A stretch of DNA of 26,351 nt from Dimargaris cristalligena (GCA_027576995.1 JANBQC010000401.1:1-26351); one strand, 5' to 3'. Positions 9,575-19,900 are shown, counted from the first letter of the stretch. The notes: generated by a model from the letters alone, not told the origin. Translations and numbers: made by a program.

Positions 9575-10255
9575 TCACTTAGACGGGTACAGCTTGCGCA
9601 AGCACTCCTCGACATGGCTGGCCCGGGTCACGGTGATTCCAACATTATCCGGCTCGCTCAGCACTTCACGGACCACACCGTTCTCCAGGATGAGTACAAA
9701 GCGGCGGGCCCGCCAGTTACCCAGAGCGGCGGTGGCGTCAAAACTGAGTCCCAGCGCCCCGACCAGTTTAGCCTGCGGATCAGCCAAAAACTGAAAGGGC
9801 AGCGGCCCAACGGCGGTAGCCTGACCTGACGTCCCTTCCCCCTTTCCTCCCACTTTGGATGATTGCAGCAGGGACTGGGCCCAGGCCTGCATAACGAACG
9901 CGTCGTTCACGGCGACACAACCCAGTTGTTGGACGCCCAAATCGGCCAGGGCCTGGGCCCGGCTAATGAACCCAGGGAGGTGGGATTGGCTGCAGCCCGG
10001 GGTGAAGGCCCCCGGAACGCCCACCAGCAGGGCCCGCGGGAAACGGGCGAAATGGTCAAACGCCGGGAGTTCGGTAGCGGGGGATTCGAACTGCAGGGGC
10101 AGATTCGGGAGGGGCTGGCCGGCTTGGATGGTGGGGGTGGCGGAAGAAGGGGCCGAGTACCAGCGGAGGCCCGCGGCCCGGAAGACTTGTTGGGTGGGGG
10201 AGTACAGCGGTTGGGTCAGACTGGCGCGGGCATAACGGGTGGTAATTGAGGCCAT
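9575..10255 (-). CDS. Peroxiredoxin-5/AHP1-type thiol peroxidase, likely mitochondrial
   Basis: Intronless, 226 residues from the ATG at 10255, which sits in an excellent context (AACCATGGC). The frame opens further upstream only through a TTG. Residues 1-35 are rich in Arg, Ser, Thr and Ala with almost no acids (MASITTRYARASLTQPLYSP...), which resembles a mitochondrial presequence. The peroxidatic motif is VGVPGAFTPGCSQSHLPGF, with Cys88 and Thr85 in the P-x3-T-x2-C arrangement. CVAVNDAFVMQAW and RRFVLILENGVV are further Prx5 marks. The position before the active Cys is Gly, where Thr is usual. Two other cysteines (113 and one near the C-terminus in EECLRK) may serve in resolution. A Gly-rich insertion (VGGKGEGTSGQA) lies before the LADPQ segment. 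It is expected to reduce hydrogen and alkyl peroxides with thioredoxin or glutathione. Confidence 0.93.
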   Translation of the reverse strand: MASITTRYARASLTQPLYSPTQQVFRAAGLRWYSAPSSATPTIQAGQPLPNLPLQFESPATELPAFDHFARFPRALLVGVPGAFTPGCSQSHLPGFISRAQALADLGVQQLGCVAVNDAFVMQAWAQSLLQSSKVGGKGEGTSGQATAVGPLPFQFLADPQAKLVGALGLSFDATAALGNWRARRFVLILENGVVREVLSEPDNVGITVTRASHVEECLRKLYPSK

Positions 10256-11789
10256 GGTTAAATAGGCAAATAGCAATGGAAGTTGAGTATAGCTGTATTT
10301 GTCTGTGTGAGAAGAAAAAGAGCTAACTAACAGGGAGCGGAGTTGAAGAGGAGAGCAGAGAAGGGGCTGGGATAGTTTAATATGGAAAGGAGAAGTCGCC
10401 TTGGCTGGAATAGAGGAGTCAGCGCTAAAGCGGGCAGTGTATTAGTGACGGGGTAATGCTTCGCCTGCAGTTGGCAGTGTTTTAGGCGGCATGGTTGGGA
10501 TGCAAAGCTTGTCCCCACGAACTAGTCCAAGTGGGTATTCATAAGAGACGGGCTCAGCACGAGCCTTGCCAGAGGTCTATCGAAGTATTACTATTTGTCA
10601 GGCTTGTCCTATCAGTAATGCCTTGATGGAGCCGGGGGAGGGGCCATGCTCGGTGCCGTCAGTTTCAGTATCCAACCCTAAGTAGTCTCGATGTTGTCGC
10701 TCGTATTCCTCCACATTAAAATCCTTTGGCCACTGTAGTCGCTTTACTTTCACTTAGATTTGAATGGAGAGCTTATCACTGGCATTTCTTTACTACAACC
10801 GGCTGTAGGAACCCCCCAAACTATATAGGCAGACCAAATCAGCTGTTCGGCAGGTTAGGCCGCGGGCCTTACCAGCTGTTCTCCACTCGAAACTCTTCGA
10901 CTCGTCATTTAAATATCACAATATTTACCTACCCAACTAGTGCCAAATTTACTCCATGGCAATAGTATCCTCTACTAGCTGGCCATTAGTATAGCATCCA
11001 CATTAGCCAGCTACTATTGTACCGCCATTATTGATCCCAATGGCTCCAATACAACCCAACCCAACCAATGACGTATAGTATGTAATGAATTATTTATAGC
11101 CACCCTTTAGTCTATCGAGTCTCACCTAATCCGCTAGCCAATCCAAGTACCTATTCACATACAAAGAAAATTCGCAAAACCTTTATTCACCCATATTATT
11201 GAGGCGTAGATAGCCACAGCCAGGTTGCGTCACACAAACCAAAGCCAATGGGGAATCGGCGCCAAGCGAACTCCCGCACACCACTCTCTCGCGAACGACC
11301 ATGGGGTTGTGGGCTAGGTTTGGGACTATACACTAGTATATACCTTCTCGAGGAGTCGAAAAAACACAGGGACTGGAATCAGAAACGATAATTGGCTAGC
11401 CCGTTGCCTTACACAGAGAGAGATACGGAGGGACAAGGGTGGGGTTCCTCCTATATAGGCAGGCCATGCGGATTTGTGAATTTGTGAAAAGAAAACTGCC
11501 AATGAATCCCTGATCATAGTATTCTGAGTAAGGGCGGATATTCCATGTTAGTTGAAAAGGATTAGTTTTTTTATACACTCCCTGTTTAGTCCAAGGCGGT
11601 CTGTGCCAAGTTTACGCTATATATATCGACTTGTTTTTTCTCACCAAAGCCCCATCTTAGTTTTATTTTATCACCCGCTTTCAAGTTAGCATTGCCACTT
11701 CAATATCTACGAGGATTACTCTCCTAGTATATAGTGTATACTGTCTTTATCCCGTATTTCCTACCCCAACAAGCCCCCTAACCCGCATC
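10256..11789. promoter_or_regulatory. Divergent intergenic region between the peroxiredoxin and secreted-protein genes
   Basis: No convincing gene in 1.5 kb; the frames at 10726-10965 (plus) and 11326-11578 (minus) carry no motif. A 16-nt element, CTATATAGGCAGRCCA, occurs at 10821-10836 and again at 11451-11466 with one difference. CAGCTGTTC occurs twice nearby (about 10840 and 10872). The conserved promoter boxes of the downstream gene begin at 11618 and are listed separately. Confidence 0.4.
11618..11646 (+). promoter_or_regulatory. TATA run plus CTCACCA box of the first secreted-protein gene
   Basis: TATATATAT (11618-11626) is followed 13 nt later by CTCACCA (11640-11646), whose first base lies 150 nt before the ATG at 11790. 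The same two boxes with the same 13-nt gap occur before the paralogue, where CTCACCA lies 151 nt before the ATG. This suggests a core promoter kept since duplication. Confidence 0.5.
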
Positions 11790-12941
11790 ATGTCGGTTGC
11801 CAAGCTATCCGGTGGTGTAATTGCCGTAACCTGCCTTCTGTCACTTGCCGGTTCCATTGCAGCAACTGGTCAACATAGTACGAACCAAGCCCAGGCATCT
11901 ACCGAGCAAAAGTTATATCAGATCGGTGACTATATTCCAGAGAAGGGCATTATTTCTTGGGCTCAGTCCCCCAGGGATCTCTTCAAACCTCCGACAGTGG
12001 ACCAAACCAGGGACCAGGATTACCCTAATACCATGATGGGTCAGGCACCTCACCCACCTCCATTCACCACTCACCAAGCATGGGACTTTATGACCAGCAC
12101 CGGTTACAACCAACAGGTCAATGAACCAGGGACGACACACGGCGGCGAGGGCGGGTCGGTTACCACTTCTCAGGATCCTCCGGCTGGCCTCGAAAATATC
12201 CCGCACTCAATCTACGGAACCTTTTCGGGCCACTGGGATACTGAGTTTTCCTCGCAGTATTATCCTACGAATCCCGGGGTCTCTACTGGCTTTGGGGAAT
12301 CCGACTTTACATATCCGTACAATGGATTAGGGACAGTGGACGATCGAGCTAGTGAACAGCTGCACCCCATCACATCGTCTGGCGGCCCAAATCTATACCA
12401 AAAAAACAATAAGAACCACCCAGGCACCAGTGGCTGGACACCATATGTACACCCCACAACACCCAAGCCAGTAGATTCGTTGGTCAAAGGCGATATCATA
12501 GACATCTGTACTGAGAAATCAGAAGTAGCATTTTCTCGAGGTTATCCCGACTATGCCCGCGGGAACACCGGAAAAAAAATCTTAAAAATTTTACGTAAAT
12601 TCATGGGGTTCCAAAGTTTATTCGGGCTTAAAAACTCCAGTCAGCCTAAGATCAATATCGAAAAGCTTTCAAGGTTCATCAAGCAAAATTTAAGCAAGAC
12701 GGTGTCTCCTTCTCTAATTTACGCAATAGAGTGGAATGCCGAACTCCGGACTATAGTCCCTTACTTCTTCACAGGTGAGCAGGGCTATTTGTGTCATGAA
12801 CTCTATACTAAGATGCCACAACTTTTTAACCAAGTTCGCTTAAGTACAATGCCCATCTTTGGCACTCCCGATGAGATGGAGAAGGCATTTGAAGAGGCGA
12901 TTGAGACTTTAATGTCCGAAAAAAGGTTGGAGGGGTTATAA
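11790..12941 (+). CDS. Predicted secreted protein A (tandem paralogue, unknown family)
   Basis: Single exon, 383 residues, no family recognised. Residues 1-25 form a signal peptide: short basic start, a hydrophobic core (GVIAVTCLLSLAGSIAA), then a polar Gln/Ser/Thr segment. IISWAQSP lies at 54-61. The middle (62-230) is Pro/Gly/Tyr/Ser-rich and probably extended. The C-terminal domain (about 235-375) holds the only two cysteines of the mature chain, C240 and C335, which may form a disulfide. It contains AFSRGYP, PSLIYAIEW, FFTGEQGYLC and MPIFGTPDEME. The same marks in the same order occur in the protein at 14975-16414, so the two are paralogues. The tail is a charged helix. Secretion is inferred from the N-terminus; roles such as effector or wall protein are unproven. 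Confidence 0.8.
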   Translation: MSVAKLSGGVIAVTCLLSLAGSIAATGQHSTNQAQASTEQKLYQIGDYIPEKGIISWAQSPRDLFKPPTVDQTRDQDYPNTMMGQAPHPPPFTTHQAWDFMTSTGYNQQVNEPGTTHGGEGGSVTTSQDPPAGLENIPHSIYGTFSGHWDTEFSSQYYPTNPGVSTGFGESDFTYPYNGLGTVDDRASEQLHPITSSGGPNLYQKNNKNHPGTSGWTPYVHPTTPKPVDSLVKGDIIDICTEKSEVAFSRGYPDYARGNTGKKILKILRKFMGFQSLFGLKNSSQPKINIEKLSRFIKQNLSKTVSPSLIYAIEWNAELRTIVPYFFTGEQGYLCHELYTKMPQLFNQVRLSTMPIFGTPDEMEKAFEEAIETLMSEKRLEGL

Positions 12942-13240
12942 TATGGGTCATTGGGACATTTTCTTAAGTTGTTTGAGGGGATGGTGGGGTGGCTGTTTAT
13001 ATAGTTCCACGTTCATACTTTTACAATGACACCTGTTTGAAATCGCTCTATTTATTTGAATATCATTGCATAAAGTTAATAACAAAGCTAAGTATATAAA
13101 ACCATATTGTAACGACAAATCATACGTCCGAGTGGCACATATTGGGCTGCTCTCTTCCCCAGTAGAGACAATGTCATCTTTATTTGGATATCTAAATAGC
13201 CAAGTTTCGTGGCCAAAGGCACTTTTAGGCGTATGTGGCC

Positions 13241-14110
13241 ATGTCGTCGCTCGACCTTCTATTTTCCCTATTATTAAATAGTTTACTAATATCTATTCTT
13301 TTGGTCCTCCAATACCGTTCATGTAAGTGGAGGACAGTAGCTAGCGGAATAACTGGTACCCGTATCTACACCAATCCCACTTTTACAGAGCCACTGTATC
13401 GCTTTGGTTCCCCCTCCCATTGGCATTGCCAATTACTAAATGATTGTCACCTAAACATGGGAGAGTCTCAGTCGGGCTGTATTACGAAGAATCCGTTAGG
13501 TGAGGCCAATATTACTGGTTACAAATAAATCACTCGCCTATTTTCCCATACATATATCATTAAATACCTTAAACAGCTGGGCCGAATTTCACCCACATCG
13601 TTTATCCTGCTACGAACACAACGTTATAATGTTCTTACACCTACTCCAATGGAGAACTGCAACTGCCAAATGACCACATTGATTCTTATTAAATATATTA
13701 TCAGTCGGACTAAAGGTACTTTTATCGTGCGACTGCTCTATTAATGCTGTATTTGATATATATTTTTATGTTTTTTATTGCTCAAAAACCCCGTTTTTTT
13801 TTATATCTAAAGGTATCCCAGGCATTAACCAGCCAACGCTTCTGCCCTGGTCCCCATTGCTCATTACCAAACCACTACCTCAATGGTATACCTGTAAGTG
13901 TAGTGCGCACGGCCTTCTATGGGCCAGGGAAAAGGCAATATTGATTAATATGCGATAGTAGCATGTAAGGGTAAGCAACCTTTCAGTATGCTGTAAAATA
14001 GGTTAAACATGGGAGCATTTTCGATTCAGCAGTTGTAACCCTAGAGCCGTATCCTGTCTGGCAATTACTGTTGATTATTCTTTTTTTCAGTCGATGCTAT
14101 ACTGCCTTGA
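13241..14110 (+). CDS. Candidate three-exon gene for a small membrane or secreted protein
   Basis: The proposed exons are 13241-13499, 13822-13893 and 14091-14110, with introns of 322 and 197 nt. Donors are TTAG|GTGAGG and ACCT|GTAAGT. Acceptors are ggtatcccag and the excellent ttattctttttttcag. Phases agree and the model ends at TGA, giving about 116 residues. The product starts with a long hydrophobic stretch (MSSLDLLFSLLLNSLLISIL), which would be a signal peptide or membrane anchor, and exon 1 contains four cysteines (in RSCKW, HWHCQLLNDCHL and SGC). No family is recognised. Other frames are also open in exons 2 and 3, so the 3' part is uncertain. It lies between the two secreted-protein paralogues. 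Confidence 0.33.
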
Positions 14111-14168
14111 GAATAAAAGTAGTAGTAACAGCCCTATTGCAATGTCTAGTAGTAGGTTGAGACTGGTA

Positions 14169-14542
14169 TTATGGGTACTTTTCCACCGAGTATAGCATAG
14201 CCCAACCCATGTTGCCGGAAGTGTGCTTTTTAATATATTGAGCAACAACGGGAATCGGTGGCACAAGTTTAGCGGAAGATTCTGATAGAACATTGGTGTA
14301 AATTCGAATTAGCCATTACACGTGAATATCAATTAGGAATCTTTGGCGTTGGCGTTTGGGGATTGTCTAAATCTTTTATTGCCGCTACTTACCGGCTGCC
14401 AATAGATACTGTTTAATGTAGGGTCGTTTCTTTTCGACTCAATTTTGGTTAAATTGGGAGGAGACGAGTGGGGATGCCCTGAGCGGATACTAATGGTCCT
14501 ACCATCCCGCCAGGTTACCGGGCCTGCGATTTGATCCTTCAT
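14169..14542 (-). CDS. Candidate short spliced gene, reading frame unresolved
   Basis: A minus-strand frame from ATG at 14542 runs to a strong donor (CAGCCG|GTAAGT, exon end 14393). A good acceptor (gctaattcg...ctatcag) with a branch-like gctaa opens the next exon at 14281. Two readings compete. In phase 0 the second exon continues to 14087 and includes THNTSLNLLLDIAIGLLLLL, a membrane-like stretch faintly like the PIG-Q/Gpi1 family. In phase 1 it ends at 14169 and reads SSAKLVPPIPVVAQYIKKHT, with codon usage more like the sure genes here. That second reading would need an extra upstream intron, with KKRPYIKQYLLAA just before the donor. I favour phase 1 weakly. Confidence 0.3.
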
Positions 14543-14797
14543 AGCCGTGGAATGTAAAGCGAAGGTATTATTAAATCCTTGCGATACTAAGTGGAAGAAA
14601 GGGATAGTGTGGCACTCATCAGTTTCTCTCGGTTGTGGAAAGTCACATGGGAAGACGAAGTCGGGACGAATAAATCTCCCTATGGATAGTCAGCCTCAAC
14701 CGCTATGTGTAACTTTGAATACTCCACAACCATTCTACATTATACGCCACATATCCTTCACATCATTAGTTCAAGGCGACTCGTACCAGGCATCTAA

Positions 14798-14830
14798 TAT
14801 ATATATATAAGGAGGGCCTATTTCTCACCA
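14798..14830 (+). promoter_or_regulatory. TATA run plus CTCACCA box of the second secreted-protein gene
   Basis: TATATATATATAA (14798-14810) is followed 13 nt later by CTCACCA (14824-14830), whose first base lies 151 nt before the ATG at 14975. The layout matches that of the paralogous gene at 11790. Confidence 0.5.
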
Positions 14831-14974
14831 TCATTACACCTTGACTTGAGTTTATTGGGCATTTCCACCATAGCATTATTTCTATAAACGATTGTGATTC
14901 TACAGTTTGTCATTTTCTCACCCCTTCTTTTCACTGCACATCATTAGCTCTCCGGAGCTCCAACTCCCCCCAGG

Positions 14975-16414
14975 ATGCCAGCATTTAATTTAGTCGGCCC
15001 CTTGGCCGCTGTGGCCTACGTGATGTCCTTTTCCGCCCGCATTACAGCGATGGAAGGTCAAGAAACGGACTCCGCTTGGCGTGACGCGTCTGTATTCCCC
15101 CCCTATATAACCCCCGAGTATCCCGGGACTCAGCCGGTGAAGGCGGTCCTTTCGTGGGCCCAATCTCCCTCAACCGTAGCGGCGGGATACTCCAGACTAG
15201 CCCCCGTTTCGCCAGAAGTGGGAGGGTATCCTCCAGTGTTGGAGCTAGAGTCCCAGTCGCCCACCACTAACAACCCCGCCCCATTGTGGAGTCAACCCCT
15301 GCCAGTTGCCCCCACACCCAATTTACTGGCCCGCTCCCCCCAGGCCGGGTGGGACTACCCCTCCTCCATGCCTGATGCCCCGGCGAATGCAGCCACTGAC
15401 CTAGATTCACTATTCGATTTCTCATTGGATGACCTGCCCCGGGACCAGCAACTCCCCCTCCCCCCTTCCGCGGACATTTGGACCGACTACGGTTTCCTGC
15501 TGAATGACCCATGGTACCCATTACCGAACCCACCTCCGAACATTGCCAACGATGCATCCGTCCACCCCGTCGACACCAGCTTCCCCCGGTCGTCTAACCC
15601 GTCGGCCGATACCGAAACCCAATGGGGAGGCGCTGTAGGGTCCTGGTGGCCTAACCCCTCCCCACCACCGCCACCAGCACCAGCACCAGCACCGTCACCG
15701 CCACATGGTTCCAAACGACCCCGCTTGCCCGACCCCAGTGACCCCCCTCCTTCGACTTCTGAATCCAAATACCAATTCAATTTACCGACCACCAACTCCA
15801 ACCCTAACTCCAACTCCAACTCCGGTCCCAATTTTCAACGACTTCCTAAACGCAGCCGCCGGACGGGTATGCCATTACCGGAAAGTATTGCCGTCTGCCG
15901 GTCCTATTCCCAAACGGCCTTTGCCAACGGCTACCCCTTACTCAACTGGTCCACTCGCCCGACCCTTCGGCTCATTGGTCCGATCCGGGAATTCGCGAAA
16001 GAGGTGGCTTTCCGGAAGGCCCGGGACCATGGTTATGGGGGTTATGGAACCCCGTCGGCCCCCCGTCTCAGTGGTTTAGAGGCCAAACTCTCCAAATCGC
16101 TTCGGCGCTACGTGGACAAGTGGCAACAGCCGTCCCTGGTTGTGGTGTTTGACTTGGCTGAAGGAACCACCAATACGGATACCGATAACGATAACGATAT
16201 TGTGGTGCCGCATGTGTTTACCGGTCAGCAGGGTTACTTGTGCGATAAACTCCAGGTAATGGCCCCGCATTTCTCAGATAGGGCCCAACTCAGCGTATGG
16301 CCGATTTTCGACACCCCGGAGGCGATGGAGGCTAAGCTTAACCAGATCATTGCCGACATTAAGGGTCAGCCTAATCCGTCACTAAATAATCGCCCAGTTG
16401 AAAATGCCTCGTGA
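14975..16414 (+). CDS. Predicted secreted protein B (tandem paralogue, unknown family)
   Basis: Single exon, 479 residues. A hydrophobic N-terminus (residues 3-24, about FNLVGPLAAVAYVMSFSA) looks like a signal peptide. VLSWAQSP at 58-65 matches protein A. The middle is longer than in A and Pro/Ser/Asn-rich, with coding microsatellites: Pro-Ala repeats near residue 232-240, Asn-Ser-Pro repeats near 274-283, and Asp-Thr-Asn repeats near 399-408. The basic cluster KRSRR at 292-296 lies just before the C-terminal domain and could be a Kex2-type processing site; protein A has none there. The domain (about 303-465) has the only two mature cysteines, C308 and C423. It shares AFANGYP, PSLVVVFD, VFTGQQGYLC and WPIFDTPEAME with A. 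Function is unknown; homology to A is clear by eye. Confidence 0.8.
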   Translation: MPAFNLVGPLAAVAYVMSFSARITAMEGQETDSAWRDASVFPPYITPEYPGTQPVKAVLSWAQSPSTVAAGYSRLAPVSPEVGGYPPVLELESQSPTTNNPAPLWSQPLPVAPTPNLLARSPQAGWDYPSSMPDAPANAATDLDSLFDFSLDDLPRDQQLPLPPSADIWTDYGFLLNDPWYPLPNPPPNIANDASVHPVDTSFPRSSNPSADTETQWGGAVGSWWPNPSPPPPPAPAPAPSPPHGSKRPRLPDPSDPPPSTSESKYQFNLPTTNSNPNSNSNSGPNFQRLPKRSRRTGMPLPESIAVCRSYSQTAFANGYPLLNWSTRPTLRLIGPIREFAKEVAFRKARDHGYGGYGTPSAPRLSGLEAKLSKSLRRYVDKWQQPSLVVVFDLAEGTTNTDTDNDNDIVVPHVFTGQQGYLCDKLQVMAPHFSDRAQLSVWPIFDTPEAMEAKLNQIIADIKGQPNPSLNNRPVENAS

Positions 16415-16996
16415 ATAACCAACCAACACCATCACACCCCCTTTTCGCTTAATTGGGGGCTATATGTATATATAAAAATTGAGCACCATATATTATTTTT
16501 TCCGGGTGCAGTCTCGTTCAAAATTATATACACACTGAGTTACTTCTCATTACATTTTTAGCGCAAAACTTATAAATGATTTTGATATAATTCCCAAGTG
16601 TATTGCAGGTGTTACGTGCATATAACAACATAATATATTTAGGTTAGTCTAAATGTTTTTATTCTAAAGTGGTGGTTTTTTAAGAGCGGTTCTAGTGTTC
16701 GCAAGTAGAATTGATACAAGTTCCAGCCTGATAACCAAAGCAAGAGTGTACACATATGTAAGAGAGGAAGGAGGGGTGCAATTCCACCACCACCATATAT
16801 AATAGCGTGCAACAGTGATCAATTTAGCCTATTCTAACCACAATCGTAAAATATAGTACAACAAGCGAGTAAATTTCCTCGGTTGGATAGGCGCAACTAC
16901 GAAATATATAGAAGGGTGTATACCACTCTCCTATATTGGCCTTATCAGTGGGAAGTACTTAAACATGCATAGACAAGGATGTCCCTCCATTTATGT
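16415..16996. other. Convergent intergenic gap
   Basis: AT-rich spacer between the 3' ends of the secreted-protein gene and the NBR1-like gene. No open frame of note, no tRNA-like structure and no clear AATAAA were seen. Confidence 0.5.
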
Positions 16997-19900
16997 TTAA
17001 GCCCCAGTGGCCGACCGCATGCTATGAAGGTGGGACGGCGGAGGCGGGGGAAGCGGAGGTGGCGCAATGACCGGTGTCCCAAACCCGGGCGTCCGGGTAC
17101 TGGAGAACGAAAAGTCCTCATGATGCAGCGGCGGTTTATCACCACCACCACCCTGGCCCGGGCCGGAACCGCTGCTATTGGAGGCCCGGGACGGGAGTAA
17201 GGACTCCCGCGAAACGTTGTAGGAGTACCCGGAGGGGAATAACGCTCCCCCCGGCGGAAGCTGATCCGGCGGACCGGTGTAGCTGACCATGTGGAGGCTC
17301 AGCAAATCGGATGTGAGAAGAATATCCTCACTAATATCCGACAGCAGGCTGTTACTGTCCGGTGGGATGATGTCCTCCTGACTGTCCGATAGGGGACTCG
17401 GTCCTATAGAAGTAGTCATGGCTTCCGATACCGGAACCCCGGCGACAGGTTGGTCGCTGTGGTGTGGAAGAGGTGGGGGGCCATTATCCGTCGCTCCAAA
17501 GTGTGGCGACGGCATATTCATGACTAACGACAGTATAGTAGGGTCGATGATGTCGTCGTGGTCGTCGTAGTGGTCGTTGTCGTTGTACTCCCCCAACTGC
17601 GGGGTAGGGTCGGTCATGGAAACTAGTAACGGCCGTGACTGTGGCAATGGCGGAGGCGGTAAGGGTGGGGGTATCATAAGGGGTGGAACCCCAGCCGAGG
17701 CAGATGGAAAAGAATCCGACATGACCGCTGTGGCTATTCCAGGCTGATTGTGGCGCATTTGGTCGCGCATGGAGGCTATAGCGTCCTCAGCATTGGGCAT
17801 TTTAATGAACTCGATATCCCCACCATCCATGGGCCCGCACATCCCATTACCACCCCCAAAAGCTGGGCCGCCATTGGATATCGAGGATGAGGGGTGGGTA
17901 TGGTACGGGGGGCCGCTGGGGCGACGCAAATGCAATGGAAGGGGAGGTAAGGGAGGGGGCGGCGACCCAGACCCCGCCGAGTGGGGGGGAAAAAGCGGCT
18001 GGGGTCCGTTGGAGGATGTGATATGAGTGAGATCGGGTGCGGTATAACTCCGGTAGAGGGCACTAGGGGGCAGCGGAGGCAAGACCGGCGGGAGGGCCGA
18101 CGCCGAACCATGCCCAAACAGCACTGGCCTGGAGGACGGGAGCGAGGGCGGGGGTGGAAGGAAAGGCCGGGGCCGAGACTGAGACTGGGGCTGAGACTGA
18201 GGCAGTGGTGGCATGGGGCTATGGATGGGAGAGAGGAGCAGAGAATGGTTTACGGGCCGGGGGTTTCTGGGCGGGGAGGGCATAGTAGGAAGGCCCTGGG
18301 GATGTCCCGCAAACGAGGCCACGGCGGGAAGGGGCTGTATAAACGAGGTCGAGCCGAACGGGCCGGGTAGAGCCGGGTCGGAGTTATAGTGGGGGCTCGT
18401 TTGGGCGAACATATCACAACTGTTGGCTCCGGCGAGGGGCGAGAGGGGCGCCAAGTGCCCGTGGGAGTAGTTGCGGCGTGGCGGGGTCTGGGGGTACCTT
18501 GGGTCCTGCACCACAATGGTTGACCGTAAGGTATCGCCGAACCGTTTCTCGCCCCAACCCATGAGGGACCAGTAGGTGGTATAGGTACCCGGCCGCTCGG
18601 GAGCGTACATGGTCACCGTAATGGGCACGGCCTGATGGGGATCAGCGCCACCGATGATATACTCGTCCTGGGTCGGTTGCAGATCGCTATAGTTATCCAA
18701 GGGCACCAGCGTCGTGGAAACGGGCCAGGGTCCCGGGCCGGTATTGGAAACTATCCAGGTTTTGGAAATGACGGTCTGGGGGGCGAAAATCGTGCCGTCG
18801 GGAACCGAACCCCCGGGCATCCAAGTGGCGCGTAGAGGCACCCCCGGTACAGCAGGGAGTGGGGGCAACTCGGGCTGGTACGGTGGGAGGGCAGGAGGTG
18901 GTGGCAGATTAGGGGGAGCCAGGTGTTCCTTCGAGTGGGCCAGTCGCCCTGAATCATTCGATCCATACGAGGACATCAGGTGGGGAATGGCGGTTGCGTT
19001 GGACGAGCTCTGGGAACTGGGCGGGGTAATCTGGGGCGACGGTCCGTTCGAAGAGGGCCGGTTGTAATTCGCCGCTGGCGCTCCGACCGGACTGGAGACG
19101 GCAGGGGACGACGTGGGCATAGGCATAGGCATGGACATAGACATTGGTGTGGAGTTGGACATGGATGCCGAGCCACTAGCGTAGCCGTTACCACCGTTTA
19201 ATCGGGACTGGCTTGTCACTCCCACCGGCATGGGCGGCAAAAACGGGGGTATCGATCCACCATTGGATCGGGGGGGTGTTGTGTTCGCCGAAACCAGTCC
19301 TTCGCTAACAATAGATGAAGGGAAGTGACCGTAACTCCCACCACCAGCAGCACCCACTCCAGAACTCCCGACCATCGCCCCATCCATGGATGGTTGGAGG
19401 GATAGCAAGGAGGAATTGGAGTCACCCATATGGCCAAACAGATCGACCATGTGCTGTTTAAGTTTAAGGAATACGTGCTGGGGGTTGTGAACCTCGTAGC
19501 GTTCGCAGGCCGCGCAAAGATTAAAATCGGGGCAACTGGCGCACTTGTAGCGTACCCCCCGGACCTCCCGTTTACAGTTATCGCAGTAGATCCCGTGGTG
19601 AATCACGGATTCCGACTGGCGCTCGGGCGGGATGGGATCGGAGAGGGAAACGGAGTAGACGCTAGAGGCACTCGGCCGATCCGAGACGACGTCCTCGAGG
19701 CGGGGTACCACAATCACGTCATCACCGTGGGGCGACATGACCCGCACCAAGCGGTCATCCTTGGGCTTATCGGCGGCCTTGACCGCACTTTTGAGGGTAT
19801 GAGGAGAGCCGCTGGTAGGGGGTAAGGGACTGCCCATTGCTGGCCGGGCCAGGCCCGAAGGCCCTAGGTGGCCCAGGGACGATAAGTCGGAGCTCGATAG

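Noticed and set aside
9855..10249. Plus-strand frames of 126-128 codons over the peroxiredoxin gene
   Set aside because: Antisense shadows of a GC-rich conserved gene, with no domain of their own.
19430..19825. 131-codon plus-strand frame over the ZZ-finger region
   Set aside because: Antisense shadow of the NBR1-like exon.
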